64,000 nt of DNA, from contig JABBOT010000039.1 in the NCBI GenBank assembly GCA_016165875.1, positions 620,001 through 684,000 on the forward strand. Reading direction: 5' to 3'. Under the pieces are notes generated by a model. That model searched no databases and was not told the origin of the DNA. It was given only the letters and a program-made list of their open reading frames with translations. Positions 11,599-25,260 of this stretch are shown in pieces. How positions within the stretch are numbered: the first letter of the stretch is position 1; each line of letters starts with the position of its first letter. The translations under genes and the position numbers were made by a program. This DNA is from Acanthopleura granulata. Lineage: Eukaryota > Mollusca > Polyplacophora > Chitonida > Chitonidae.

Positions 11599-14500
11599 AT
11601 GTTATTGAAATCTTAAATTCGTATTCGGTGAATAACTTCCAGGTCGAATACAAATATGGACGTTTAGCTGCAGTTGTTGATAAAAAATATCATCATAGTA
11701 GTGTTCAATAAACACAAATGCTCCTATTGCACCGAAATCGTAGTGGGTTTGGAATCCTTACATAGACTTGAAGAAAGATAGTTTCTCGTGGAAGGCGTTT
11801 AATCCATTCAGACAGCAATAAAGTAATCAACACTTCGTTTGTGTAAGTTATTTTACGGTCTCGCCAACCGACCACGGAATGCCAAACAAAGTTAGCCCAC
11901 AGTAATCATCAGCAATTTTAGATTTCGGCGAATTTCCTGGCACTGACTGTGGACAATTATTTTTATATAACCGAGCTGACTTTTGTGACGTTAAGGGTCA
12001 GCCGTGTCCACGTATTATACTAGGAATGGCTTGATTTGAATTGACCCCCCCTCACGGGATATGTACACCAGTGACGACATGCCGAGCAGGTGATTTACGG
12101 CGTGTTATTTACATGACGATCTCAATCACCAATCATCGTCGCCTTCACGGCCCCGACCAGCTTGATAGATCGCCATAGTCTGGCCACGCCGTAAATCCGT
12201 CCGAACCTTTCCCCGCGGTGCCTCTAACTACATCGTCCAATTATTATTGGATCCCCGATGATGTCCTAATTTTAGCTCCAACGTTTCATCTCTGTGTCCT
12301 GGCTCCCTGGTATGCGGGGATTGTAAAGTCAGGTATATGGAATGAGGTAGGCTACACAATCTGCCATGTGTAAGGAATTAAATCGTCCACCCATGCATTG
12401 TGTTACAGAATCTCGTACAGGTAATGAGCCCACTACTGTGCCCAGGTTCAGGGTTGCGCTAACCAGTACACACATTTACCTACACGTAATAAGATACACC
12501 TATCATAACAGAAAAGGCTGTGTCATTCCTGAATGTGGCAAGAGTATGGAACCAAGCACAGAAAATTAGTTTGGACAATGTTTATTTTTGAAGGGGAATT
12601 CAGCCCTGATACTCAACACATTAATGTAAGTGGATAACTTGGATAGAAGCACAGGTTGGAGAAAGACAATTCTCATTTGGGATAGTTGAATATTGACGAC
12701 AGCATCTCAATTGTGCATGACGCAGAAATATTGAAAATCTTGAAAAACGAGCGGAATGTGCTCTACTGGATATGAGGGAGCCGGGTCAAACACAGTCACC
12801 TTGTATTTTGACTCTATTCAGCACTTTTTATCCATGTTTCATGGCTGGAGTATTAGACACACAAAACCATGGCTAAGATGTAATTGAACTGAGCACAATA
12901 CAAGGAAGAAATGCAGTATTTTTGTATCATAAAAGTCTCCTAGGTTATGACTGAAACGTTTTGTCTACAAGCCAAAAAGAAGGAATAACCATCTTAATGG
13001 CGTCCGCAGGTCTAGAAAACCGCCTCATCCGCCCAGGAAAAATAGTTCCGCGGAAGTCGCCGGTTTGCAGGTTTAATTACTCGAGAAGGTGTAGGCGTGT
13101 GATGGGGGATCACATCGCCCACTTGTGTGCAGGACTCATTCATCACAGGTAAGATTCTGTTGCTGGACAGCCTACGTGAAAGTATGCTAAGTGAGCCGGG
13201 GCTCGCCACAGAGGTAGACGCAGGAAATAAAGTTAAGGCTCTAAAAAAAACTGAATAAATGTGCATTATCTAAGGGACAAACAGTGGCGTTCATTCAGCG
13301 GAACGACTGTGGGATAACATGGCTGGATCGATCAATTCTTATCCGTCCCCACACATCCGAAGAAAGACATCGGATTTGAGGGAGGTGTTGCGGTGGACGT
13401 AAATTATTGCACAGGAGTGGCATTGGCGTTGACAGGAAGTCAGCTACCCCCCAAAAGGCAATTTGTTCGAGTCGGACAAACGATGAGGCATCGTCACAGT
13501 AAAAAACAAGATTCTCTCCCTAGTCATTTATTAGGTGCTAAGATTGCCACACTGTGATATCTATGGAGTCTTTTGTTTCATGATTCGCTATGGTTCCATT
13601 TGAGGGATATCTAAATCTCTGAAAGGTCATTACCTCTCGTCATTAGATCAAATAAGTTGATTACTTTGTATACCAGGTACACATCTGCAGCTCTGACAGA
13701 CGACCGTTTGATTAAAACTTGACAAGTTTATTACACAGGAATGACCAGAGCCAATCACTGATGAATAACTAAATCGAAAAAACATTTAACTAAATCGAAA
13801 AACTGATCACGCAAAAATAACTCCAGGCCCCTAACTCTACGTATAGATGTTATATGTGCTGATAATTAACTTTATTACGGGTTCTACCTTTCTCTTCCAC
13901 GGATCTCTTGATCCGAACCGCGCATACTTTCGTTTCTTTTCCTTGCACGGCGCTACCTTGATTAAATATATAGAAAGTCAATTATAGACGACTCTGGAAA
14001 AGAGAAGTAAATCGCACGTTGTTACACTGGCTCGAAGCATATTATACGGAGGAGGACACACTGATATACATTTTACACACCGATTACCTATAATTAATAA
14101 AACAAGTGTGTAATATCAAAGCGTCCTCTCTCACGTAATAGCAAAACAATTCTATTCAATAATCGTAAAGGTATATTTGCTTCAGTTATTTCACTGGCCA
14201 TTGCCCAGACGAAGCATACGTTCAGGCTTTAGCTCAGATAGCTACTCTAGAAAATGCCACTGTTGCGCGTCGTCTTTCGTAATTCTTCCCTTTCTTAGTT
14301 TTCATAATGGTGAGTTGTCCCTAATACAATCACAGAGTAAGATCGATCTATCAACGCGAGTCTCACTTCCCGTCAGTTACCTCGTCACCGTCAAATAAAG
14401 CACAAATTTCATTCATTTACAAAAGACTATTGCCAGTGATGATATAACTCAGAAATGAAGACTGTAGCCCAAAATTTCTATCAGCTTTTATTCAATTGCA

Positions 14501-16650
14501 TTCCATTATTTTATCCTGAACTTTTAGATTTATTTGTGTATACTGATTTCCTTAGCTGATGAAGCTGGGAATTTTAACGTTTTGCTCTCTCCCTATGAGT
14601 TAGATCACAACGGCAATAACATTAGCCTTTAGCAGAATGTGAAAATGAAAATCTTAGTTCTAAATTTTGGAAGGTATGAGTTTATATCTGAAGCATTTGA
14701 CCATGGAAGAGATTTGACCTGTATCCACCCTCCAAGTTTATACATAACACTTGTACAAACACAGACTTAACCGATTGTGATACAGCGCTTGTTAAGCAAA
14801 ATGCCTCAACGCGCATCTCATATGACATGTTACGGTAACTGTGAAAATGAGTGCCAGCTGAGTGGAATTTAGCTCTGATTGGTGTCACAAATATGTCGTG
14901 CACGTGCAGTAATCTCAGGCATTTTGAAAATATAAGGAAATAACACTTATAGATATCAAAGCTCGGCCCAGACATTAACATAATTATTCCCCAAAAGCAG
15001 GCAGACAAAAGGGCGTCAATTAGTACTGGTAGTTATCAACCGATTACCATACAGAGCTAGCAATTACATCCCTTTGCAGTTATTAAATATAGATATCCCC
15101 TATTTGGTATTAGGGCAGATAAAAGTGCCAGTAATTACCTTCGTTGTTGTTGTTGTCATTGCTGTAGAGGCCCTCTGTCGTGTTTTAACACAGAGAACGA
15201 TAACAAGGTATTTTTAACACAACATTATGTGTATGGTATGGTGGTTCTTTATTTGAGTAAACGGTCTTGCTGACAAGCCAAATTAGCGTTAATTCCCCAC
15301 GCCCATCGCTGTCGATAAGCGAAGAAACGACGTTATGTAAGACCTGGCGTGTCATGTCGTCAGCCACAGTTCTTTAGATATGTATTGAATACACGTACAT
15401 ATGCATACGCGTCTACTTATTCGTGATTTTAACACTTTCAAACAATTTAAAATGAACCACAGAATTTATTATTAACAGCATATCATAAAGGACAAAGAAT
15501 TTAAAGTCTATCGAAAATCGAATCAGCGCAAACACAGGCACAAATTAGACAAAATTGAGAAATTCAGCTTTAACCTTCGAAAAACAATAAAAAATTTTCT
15601 CCTTCGTGAAAACGTTTTCTCTGAAGAGTAAACAGGCCACATTGCCTCCTAAACCGCGTGATAATCACAGACTTATCCCTCTTTCTTTTCTGATAACCTA
15701 AGTTTACCCGTCCGTTAACTTTTTAGCTAAGATATGTTCTCCTCGGTTCCAGCTATCCCCCATAAGGCGGACAGCCTTTTGTAGCAGGGCATCAATACGC
15801 ATGCATCGAGCCGGTCATACTACGGATAAAAAAACGGGCAGGTCATTGATGCTTAAGTCACAACATCAAAGAGTTTCACAACAGCCTTGGATTCGGCTCA
15901 TGCAGTTTTAGCTTTCTTTTGGGATTCGTATCTAGAATGTCCACTGGAAGCTTGGGCCTATATAAAATATCACCTGTCACAAAGATTCCAATAAAATGAA
16001 CGAAATCTGCTAAATTCCATGTGATTGTCGAGGGTAACAATGAATTGATGTATATTATCTTGGGATTTGTTTGCCTTGCAACAATAAATAATTCAATGAT
16101 TACCGGACATGCGCTCTCAAAAAAGCAATATCGCCTATTCTTACAGTCGTTCCTGTATATGGATATGACATTCTGTCAGTCAAGGTATAAAAATATACAC
16201 ACAGACGTCAGCATCAACAGCAGGAGGAAAGAGAACATCCATAAAAAGCACAAAAGCTCCATATACTAACTTTGTTCATTTCTGTGCTTTTTTTCTTGAA
16301 GACACACAACAGAATACTTTATCCCCTTGGCGACGTGGAGTTCAACTAATGATATTGCCTTTCTCCTCACAGATCCTTACGCGGACATTTCACTGCCGGA
16401 AGCTACCATTTGTGAATAAACCTAATTAACCCGCTAGGGAATATAGACCTTCGACAGCCGAAAAAAAATCAGCACAACGTCAAAAACGAACAGGACTTTG
16501 CACAAGAATAATTTTGGAGCAAATGTTGACGCCGTCTGCCTTGAATGTATTGATCTCTGTTCTGATGTGTTGTTGATGGCGTATATACAGTGACAAAGAC
16601 AAGCCGAGGGTCATGTCACCTGTAAGCAGAGAAACATTGGTGTCCTGCAT
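11599..16650. other. Anonymous non-coding stretch
   Basis: Five kilobases without a recognisable exon or dispersed repeat. A short direct repeat (AACTAAATCGAAAAA twice, about 13768-13802) and GTT triplets near 15142 are the only local structure. Confidence 0.5.
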
Positions 16651-16794
16651 GCATAGTGCTAGAAGGCGTATAAGTTGTTACCATTTACGCATTTACATGA
16701 ACAGTTAGAAGAAAACCCTAACTTAGGTAAACTGACAAGAGGCCGGATTTCATTGGTTACGTGTGGCTATTTGCCAGCTATTGCACTGTCCAAC
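16651..16794 (+). repeat. Dispersed repeat R1, copy f
   Basis: Plus-strand copy: GCATAGTGCTAGAAGGCGTATAAGTTGTTACC, TTTACATGAACAGTTAGAAG, CCCTAACTTAGGTAAACTGA, CAAGAGGCCGGATTTCATTG, TATTTGCCAGCTATTGCACTG. It ends before the TTTTACTCTCTATG block. Confidence 0.78.
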
Positions 16795-16910
16795 ATTTTT
16801 GATAGTTATTGTACTGGGGCTGCTTTTAGGAATATAGGGGCGTATATATACATCGCCGACGGGTGAGCATCGCGCCTAATCCAATACACCTAATGAAACG
16901 TCCGCAAGAT

Positions 16911-17061
16911 AATGCTCGGTCATGGAATCTGCTTTTAAGCTGTTAACTTCGTTTATACCTTGAGTATAAGAAACATATGCTACAGAATAATGCTTGGTTA
17001 TGGAATCTGCTCTTAAACTGTTAACTTCGTGTATACGTTACGTACACGAAGCATATATCGT
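16911..17061. repeat. 78-bp tandem duplication with a hairpin in each unit
   Basis: AATGCTCGGTCATGGAATCTGC and TTAACTTCGTTTATAC recur at +78 as AATGCTTGGTTATGGAATCTGC and TTAACTTCGTGTATAC. The second unit ends in a hairpin with 9-bp perfect arms, CTTCGTGTA / TACACGAAG (17025-17051). The first has a weaker hairpin at the equivalent place. Confidence 0.75.
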
Positions 17062-17226
17062 TTTGTACATTATCATATTGTTTTCAGTTGTCTGAGAGAC
17101 ATTTAATACTTTTGTCTTTTTTTTTTTAATTTTCAGCGCAGACACATGCATGTTTATGGGTTTGTAGGAGTTTTGATCATATATACTCGATGAATTATGC
17201 CATGAACAGGTATGATATCCGTCAAT

Positions 17227-17245
17227 CCCCCCCCCCCTTTCCCCC
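17227..17245. repeat. Poly-C tract
   Basis: A run of about eleven C, then TTT and CCCCC. A second C run of about twelve lies at 17777-17788. Confidence 0.85.
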
Positions 17246-17788
17246 GCCTCCACCTCACCTAGAAAAAATCGAATCCATTCTAACTCGAGAAAAAAAATGA
17301 CAGTAATGCATAGTCAGTAGATAGATTTGCTCACAGACATTTCCCTAGGTGTTAATTCGAGCATTTTAAGTGACCCGTACTCAAACCATATAGAGGCCCA
17401 TCCCCACCGGAATAGATGGTTGTCCGTACGGCATTTTCATATCTCATGCCAATTTCATTTAATTGTTTCAATTTCCCAAACGTATCGTTAAAACATGACG
17501 ATGAGCTTGTAACATTCCTGTCCCGGTCATTTCCATCTATACGTAATTAGCACAACGTATAGCTATACCAAAGCATAATATTCTCAACCTTGCTGGGGTA
17601 AAAATATCGTTTCTTTTATTATTTTGATTTTAGCCATTTTGGTCCAGAAAACACCTTATTGTTTCTTTGTTCCAACTTGCTCTTTTCATAACATATTAGT
17701 AGCTCTGTGCGTGGCCGGTGAACAGTTATCCTATAATGATTAATTAATTAAGGGAGTGTATTACCCAGTACAGATGCCCCCCCCCCCC

Positions 17789-19861
17789 GCAGCCTTAGTA
17801 CACCGGGATGCGGGAAACAATGCTGTCGAGTTAACCACAGCGCTGATGCGTCACGCTTGCGTAATATCCCGATGGCGCAGATAATATCCCCTGACGGAGC
17901 AGATAATGTCCCCTGACAGCCAAAATAAAGAAATGCTGCAGAAGTTGAATTTCCCCAGATAAATAGCGGCATCAGATAACGTTATGGCCTTGTGCATATA
18001 ACTGCAGACGTCAATGTGTGTAACATAAATTTATATACATATTCGTCAGAAACACGTAGAATACAACAACTTACAATGAATTGTCACGCGAAAGAGCCAT
18101 ACAACCGTCAGGCCAACTCACCAACACCCAATAAATATTCCACCAAAGATCTTTTTGACGCTGTGATTAGAGGAATGATTGAGTGAGCATGACTTAATGC
18201 CACTTCAGTAATACTGCTGCGGGAACACGTTAGCACCGAGACAAGTAAACTGTTTTCGATGTGATTATGGGAAAATCGAAAAAAATCAGGCAAAAACAAA
18301 AGAGCATTTCAAAAATCATCTAAAACAGCACAAAGTCTCAGATAAATATAGAAAACAAATACATATTTTTGAAATGATATAATCTGTAAAGTTGTGTAAA
18401 AACGTATGAATATTATATTTCATAGGCTATTTGCCTATATGTAATGAATTTATTTGTTTGTTTGGTGTTTTGCCCAAGATATATTCTACTCAAGAATACA
18501 ACACTTATACGACGGCGACCAGCATTATTTAAATATTTAATGAAAACATCGCCAAATATCTTGTCGAATAATTAAAATGTAGTGTCAAATGTGATGGACC
18601 CGTGCATGGCGGATATCTGCAAAGTCAGTACAGTGAAGCAAATGGTTGATGCCGTATACTGGGCATTTTGGATGATAGAGTCGGGAGCCATGTCCGGGAG
18701 CCATGGGGCAGGAAATTGTGTGTCAGAGACCTAATGGCACCGAGTTAGACCCACGTTGTCTATACAAGGGGTAAAAATGTTATCCACGACAGGATAAAAA
18801 CCATAAGGTTTATCATGGACTTGGATGTCTTATTCCATCTGCTACTCATAGGCAACGATTATACTTATTGAAATACATTGGAACGAAAATCTGTGTCCTG
18901 GATACATTCTTATAAAGATCAGCTTTAATCTCCCTATTTACAACTGTTACTTTTGATTTGATTAGATGTTGATAAGTATGAACGGGTTCAATTCAATGCT
19001 GAATTTCATGGCATCGTGATATCAGCATTGCAGGCGAAAATAAGCCAGGTAAGTCTTCTAGGCTATATCCTCAACACGCCAATAAGAGGTCACTAGGTCA
19101 GTATGAAAAAATGGGATGAGATTTAGCTACGGCACGGACTCAACGATTTTATGCCAAACTCGATTTAAGGACAAAAAGGAAAGTCCGTTTCCTCATCCTG
19201 TTGGGGTCAGACAATTCTGGTCTCCTGACATCTGGTACTGACAGGCCTTGTGAAAAACTGAACCTGCTCAAGAGACGACTGAATTACAGTCAACAGGATT
19301 CGCTAACTCATCATGTTCCTGGGTGATTGAATAATAGGCTGCGTCGTGTTTTTTTCGTACATCTTTTTGGTGCTTTTTCCTACAATTAAGATGGACGATA
19401 TGCGAAACATATTTACGGGCGGTAATAGGATATTGCAAGATAAAAAAAAATAATACCAGACTTCTTGATGGAAAAACAATTTGCCTTAGCCGTATGAAAA
19501 CAATTCAAGGTCATGTCAGTGCATTCTGTCCTATCGTAAGGCGAGGTTATGAACTTAACTACAAACAAATGTGTTATCCATCAGCCAAAATAAGAGAATA
19601 TAACTTTCAATTCACAATGCCACGTTATTCATTCGAAATGACATGTGGGATATGCCAGGAAACCCCCGAAAGTACTGTCATACCTACGCATGGTATTTTA
19701 TAGTAAACAATGTCTTGGGATAGAACAAGTCCCTCGGGGCTTTACTGTCGCCAAATATCATCTGACCATTTATAATATATTCCTTTCTAATTCCATGATA
19801 ACGACTGCATATTACACAATTTATGTATTATTGTTTGGTGGCTAAACGAAACACAATAACC
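17789..19861. other. Anonymous non-coding stretch with one SINE fragment
   Basis: Only the SINE fragment at 18446-18530 is recognised. Confidence 0.5.
18446..18530 (-). mobile_element. SINE 3' fragment
   Basis: Minus-strand 3' end of the SINE: a TTTATTTGTTTGTTTGGTGTTTT tail junction, CTCAAGAATA, and CTTATACGACGGCGACCAGCAT. It stops abruptly after the GCTGG block, as expected of a 5'-truncated reverse transcript. Confidence 0.82.
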
Positions 19862-19900
19862 AAATATTTATTTATTTATTTATTTATATGATTGGTGTTT
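19862..19900 (-). mobile_element. SINE tail remnant
   Basis: Four to five TTTA units followed by TGATTGGTGTTTT, the complement of the SINE's AAAACACCAAT-(AAAT)n end. Only the tail survives. Confidence 0.55.
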
Positions 19901-20435
19901 TCACTCAATTATCAAATAGCTACCTCTTAATAATAAGTTGACCATAAATTGTTAGGGATGTTTAAGACCAGATGAGTTATCTCAACTAGACTTATCCAAT
20001 ACATTGTAATATAAACCTCAACCGCCATGTTTGAGAAAAGTCAGCTAGCATAGCTGGTTTCAAAATATGTCTTATCAATGGATTTCATTCAAAACAACCG
20101 TGCTTGTCACAGGTTTATCGTTAGCTGGTTTCACAACTGCGGCTGAGACTATATCTCAGAAAATCGTCTCCCACCCCTGACCCCACCCCACTAAGAAATA
20201 AATTTCAAACAAAATATACCAAAATAAACCATACAAATTATGATCTGTCAGGAAGGCAAAATTGGCACAAAAAATTGGTCTGCACAAACGTTTTAACCAT
20301 TTGATGAATTACCGAACATGACTTATGACGTCTTGATGAAGCATCGAGAGTGTAATGTTGTAAGGGTTGTCTCGAGGTAAACCATGCCCAAGGACTCTAA
20401 CTCTTCATGGTCTAGGGAGATTGGCTATAAAAGCG

Positions 20436-20520
20436 TGTTTTTTGGGGGGGGTTGTGTTTTTTATTTTTTTGTTCTGTTTTGGTTTGTTTTGTTTGTTGCT
20501 TTCTTTCCCCTTTTTTTTCT
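20436..20520. repeat. Low-complexity T/G-rich tract
   Basis: T, G and C homopolymer blocks (TTTTTTGGGGGGGG, then TTTGTTTTG-type units, then CCCCTTTTTTTT). The open frame through it translates to F/L-rich sequence and is an artefact of composition. Confidence 0.8.
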
Positions 20521-21429
20521 TGACATTACATCAAGACGTCCAAGAAAGCCATGATACAAAGTAGCATTACATCAAAGTAGCATTGTGTTCCAAATGACCG
20601 ATAGGTCAATTTTTCTCTCCCGCCCTCTCTCATCCGACCTACACTCCTCTACAGCCCTACCCCTCTACACTCACCCCCAACCTTCTTGTTGAGCGCTTCC
20701 ATCAGGCGAGCAGTCCTGATTGGATCACCCGCCACTCGGACATCTGTTTGTCGTGATCAGCCCAGCTTGAGGGGACACTCAAGTTAGGGTAGAACTCCGC
20801 ACAACTCTAACGCAAGTGCCAGAGTATGATGTACACTTCGGCTTTTAATAACCCATCCAGAGCCTTAAAGGTCAGTTTTAATAAGCGTGTATAGGAAGTT
20901 ACCACCCGTCGATCAGTGCATCGATATCCACAGTGCCTCGGGGAACGCGGAACAGTTTGAGAGCCACAGTTTATCCGGCAAGTTTGAGTTTGTTAGGGTG
21001 CGTGTGTGGCGACGAAATAGCACCCGCTGGATACCAATCGATACTGGAATATACCTTACAGCTGTTCCCAGTCGACAACACAGGTTCCTTTTCTATTAAA
21101 AAGAAAGACTACTACATATTTTTTTCTGTGAACATGCTGACAGCTATTGCTGTGTAACGCTTTTCTCTAATAGCGATTAATTAGGATCCGCTGACTTTGA
21201 TGAGGCCTTCCACTTAAAATCTCGTTGATTTCCGGCTAGTCAGTTGGCAAAAATACACTTCCGGATTAAAAAAAATTGCACATATATGTATCGATATGTC
21301 ACCCTCTTTTATAACCGTTTGGCTTGTCTCTGTGCGAATTGCTGTTTTTCTTACTTTAAGGGTTGTGTGCCAAACCGTAACACGACGGTTTACTTGAGAA
21401 TGAACTATAGAAATGTTGCCGTCCTGTTC

Positions 21430-21467
<38 letters not shown>
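21430..21467. repeat. (TA)n microsatellite
   Basis: About eighteen TA dinucleotides ending in ACATACACTG. Open frames reading through it on both strands give alternating Y/I and are not genes. Confidence 0.92.
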
Positions 21468-21468
<1 letters not shown>

Positions 21469-21969
21469 CACTGATTAATAGTATGTTTCGCATTTGGCAG
21501 AGCCAAGGTGAAGTCCCCTCACATTATCAATCTGTATTAAAGCTGCAACATGTCCAGTAAATGCGTGGATTAAACCAGCGATAAGGCCAAAACACTATTG
21601 TCCTTAAATGGGTTACTGGGATGGTTCCACCTTGAATTGCCCAATAGACGTAGGTGATCTGGTTACAGGACAGTCATCTGCAAAACCAAAAGCTGGTACG
21701 ACTAATGGTAGTAGTCATTAATAGTAATAATAAATAGGACCCTCAAACTCGCCAGACTTTCCAGGTATTAACGCGCAAGCCGAACAGGTTTGGCGGACAA
21801 GTACATTACCTTTAGCCAAATGGGTTTAATTCAACTATCTCATAAAAATCGACCCAAAGTTCGACAAATGCCAGATGACTTTGCGGTGGCAACGGGAAGG
21901 GAATACCTAATCAGGCCTTTCAGCCATTAATAAAGATAAACAAAGAGGCAACTATCCTATAAAATTGGC

Positions 21970-22000
21970 CAAAAAAAAAAATGACGGCGGGGGGGGGGGG
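21970..22000. repeat. Poly-A then poly-G tract
   Basis: Eleven A, then TGACGGC, then twelve G. Similar homopolymer pairs occur at 29580-29591 (C) and 30165-30200 (T then G). Confidence 0.85.
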
Positions 22001-22421
22001 AAATGGGTCACTCACTCTGGCTGTGATTGTCTTTTGGATGACAAGATTCTGAATAGAACACTCCTTCACAAAATGAATTCCTGTGACAGCTTTAAGTGAA
22101 ACCTTTGGATGCTTACAGTATAAGCCTCTAGCCGTATGAGTCTGTGGTAATGGCACGGGTGTTAGACTGGCCTGGTACACAAATGTTTTTAGAAATAATT
22201 GACCAGTGAGTGCATTTGTTATAGTCTAGACGACACAACTGAGTTCACTTCGCGTAGTCGAAGACAACGGTTTATCGAATCAGTACATAGAATCCTAGAA
22301 TTTGAATTTTCTCAAACTAACGGTACTTGTACACATACAATTCGCGTAACGCATCTACGAAATTTAGGGGCTTATTTAATTTTACCTAAAAGTTTTTATT
22401 CATTCAAAAAAAATTAATATT

Positions 22422-22535
22422 TTACTTAAACGGCAACGGCCAGTTTTATGATGATTGCAAACTGAACAAGCCCCCGAACATCCATAGGCTGCTGGCAGAA
22501 CTTCCCAAGTACAAGCAGAGAAGACGCTAGAAGTG
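22422..22535 (-). mobile_element. SINE, highly diverged 3' half
   Basis: The stretch ACTTAAACGGCAACGGCCAG, then CATCCATAGGCTGCTGGCAGAACTTCCCAAGTAC can be aligned over the minus-strand SINE body (TATACGACGGCGGCCAGC ... GCAGGTTGCTGGCAGACC). Many substitutions mark it as an old copy. Confidence 0.6.
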
Positions 22536-24859
22536 GAAGCCCATAATAGCTTGAAAGATTTCCGTCAAACGTGAGAAAGAGGAAAGCAATTTGCTAAAAA
22601 AAAATACTACCGAGAGACTTCGGATTAGTTCCATTCAAAAACCGACACCATAGTAAAATTTAAATAAATATAACATAATGCATTTTTGTCTTTCTGTCCG
22701 GCCGTACATGGCCCAGGTAATGCAATCGCGTGAGATGTACTTAACCTCTGAAAGAGATCGGGGAGTATTGGCGGATGTGCATTGCGTGCAGTAGTGGCTT
22801 GCCCCTACTCTTTTCTCCTCTTTTAACAAAAGAGCTCGCCTATGACCGACAACTCATTCAAGCGTTCCCACCATGGTTACAGGCCTTACGACTTTAATCT
22901 GTGCCAGATATAGCCGACCAAATACGCCTTAATTGCGAAATGGCGTCAGCGATTTCTCGTGTGTGGAAGTGAAGGAACATGTCCCGGTGCGACGTTTGTT
23001 TGGCAGGAGCGCATGAGACGACCCCCACCTCCACTCCCTGGATTCTAACCGCGATCAGGACTTGTGGACAGGCAAAAACCGCCCAGCGATTAAGGGAAAT
23101 CCCCGACATGTAGTCTGGGTTTGCAGAACCCGTGAACATGAATGTAGGCGGCAAAGCACACATTACTCTACCGGCCCTCGAACAGAATGAGAGTTCTGGA
23201 TCAGTCATTACAAAACCAAATTCCAAAACAATTTTCAACACAAACCACCACGGAACTAAGAAAGCTGGGGAGGATTCATGCGCGGAGAATTCATGACGGA
23301 GAAACCCAAGGAATGTTCTAGGTAGACAGAATAATTCAGTATCCCAATCGTGCACCATGCTGCTTTACTTGGGATATATTTGTTGACGAGCAAGGGATTT
23401 TACAATATCTGTACGTAAGCGTACATGGCATTATATCAAACCCTTATAAACCTTTGATTCTTCTATTCCTTTTAGAAACCTCTGCACACCACCAAACCGA
23501 TTAGGTGTCCAGAATTAAGCATGGATTATTGTTTCTCATAAGGTACAGCTGTTAATCCTAGATACTGAAAAATATCACATAAGGTCAATTCCCATAAATA
23601 TGCTAGGTTTCTTGAGCGTAAGCTTAAGTTTGGACTCCCCTATCAATCCAAACGCCCATGCGTGAGACTTCTGTGGGTTCGACTGCAGTTCATCGAGCCA
23701 AAACGTCTAGCAAAGGTAAAGAGTTCAGCAAATTTAATACTTTAAAATGGAATGCCCTATTATCTGTGTGCGTTAGTCGCTGAGGTCTTCCGAATTAAAA
23801 CCGTTCACCAGAACCAGTTTACGGGCCATTACAAAAGCGACCCGAGGGTAGTGGTGTCGTCCTGGAGAGGAAACGAGAAGCTCGCCACCGATAATTTATC
23901 ACGTTGCCTGCAATTCTGCGGAGAACATTTCCAACTAGGAACGGCTGTATTACCCGTCGATTTCAAGACGCGAAGACACCTCGTGAACATTTCATGGATT
24001 TCATTCCCCGCCAAACAGCTAACGTAACTTGAGCATCGATTAGGCTTTAGGCTATAAAGCTGAACCACGTCCTGAAATGTGATAGAATAAAACTAACAGC
24101 TATCGACTACCTCACTGTTCAGCAATTGGATATGCAGTCTAGGCCGTTACGGTAAAATACCCAACAGAAAGTGAAATCCACCCAATTAGGAGATGTACTG
24201 GAAATCAATGTCCTGATTCCTTATCTAACAGCCATGGTGGTCAAGTCTGTACAGATTACGTGGGCTAAGCCGATCACAGCATTCCACATTTAGATGATCT
24301 GGCGAAACAACATTTGCTTTTTGTTTTCCGCTTATGAAAATCACCACAGATTGTTATGACAGGCAGGAAGCACCTTCGCTAAGGTCAGATTTTTGTGTGA
24401 AGCACACGGGTCGTAGTCACCGTCAGTCTGTAAAATTGTGTCAGCGCAGTTGCCAAAATACGTATTAAGATAATATGATACATGTATAACAAGTCTATCA
24501 TGCAGAAAATAGTTACACATTCGTCATTCTAGTGTTAGTTTATTTTCCTAAGTTTTTACCTAGGTTCTTCTGGAAATGGGTCTTTCGATTGTTGACTTGG
24601 AAAGTTCTTATATCGTTTAGGAATGATACAAGAATGGAGCTTAGGTCTCTACGAATCTTCTCAGCATGTCTTGCGAGTAATTGTAAAGGCTTCTGAAGCC
24701 ATCAGCAACACGTGTTTCGGTGTTCCTATCGCTATGTATCGTTAAATACTAAAAACCATTTTATTGGAACTTCGGCGCACATTCTTAGAGCAATCTGATA
24801 ACCCCTTCACGCTAAAGCTGGAATGAGCCGGAATGTAGTTGAAATGTAAATTCTTGGTA
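22536..24859. other. Anonymous non-coding stretch
   Basis: Includes the second-longest open frame of the window (154 codons, minus, 22894-23358), for which I find no family, signal peptide or convincing splice context. No repeats recognised. Confidence 0.45.
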
Positions 24860-25260
24860 CATTCCTGTATATTCGAACTGCATTCTACAAATTCTGAGCT
24901 TATTCTAAACATTCATGTGTATTCTGGTGGCAGGCCGAAACGTTTTGTTCATGTTTAAACCTTGCGAGGTGCATTCGAAGTGGAGAAATATCGATCCGCA
25001 GTCGAAATGCATTCAAAATGCTTTCTAAATATTCTAACTACATTCTGACAGTATTTGAAATATTTTTATTGTATTTATATTGTGATTTCCAGCTGCATTC
25101 GAGGCACTCTCCAATCAGACTTTCGGTGGTACTCACGCAGCAGTCGAACTGCACTCGTGCGACATTCGAAGCGTGTTCTAGATATTGTGATTGTATTGTA
25201 ACAGACTTCTAAATATTTCGACTGTGTTCTAGCTACATTCGACCTGCATTCAAGAGCTAA
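24860..25260. repeat. Degenerate short-period repeat based on CATTC / ATTCGA
   Basis: The motif CATTC or ATTCGA/ATTCTA recurs every 10-25 bases: GAACTGCATTCTACAAATTC, CGAAATGCATTCAAAATGCT, AGCTGCATTCGAGGCACTC, CTACATTCGACCTGCATTC. Spacing is irregular, so this is a decayed minisatellite rather than a clean array. Confidence 0.5.

Larger units (their letters stand above)
19901..22421. other. Anonymous stretch with low-complexity tracts
   Basis: Holds the T/G tract, the (TA)n array and the A/G homopolymers; otherwise nothing recognised. Confidence 0.5.

Noticed and set aside
20367..20564. Hydrophobic F/L-rich small protein
   Set aside because: Produced by the T-rich low-complexity tract.
21244..21474. 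Open frames with YIYIYI runs
   Set aside because: Translation of the (TA)n microsatellite.
22894..23358. 154-codon open frame on the minus strand
   Set aside because: It is the second longest in the window but its length is near what chance can give over 64 kb in six frames. No signal peptide, domain or splice context is visible, and the other strand is also fairly open.
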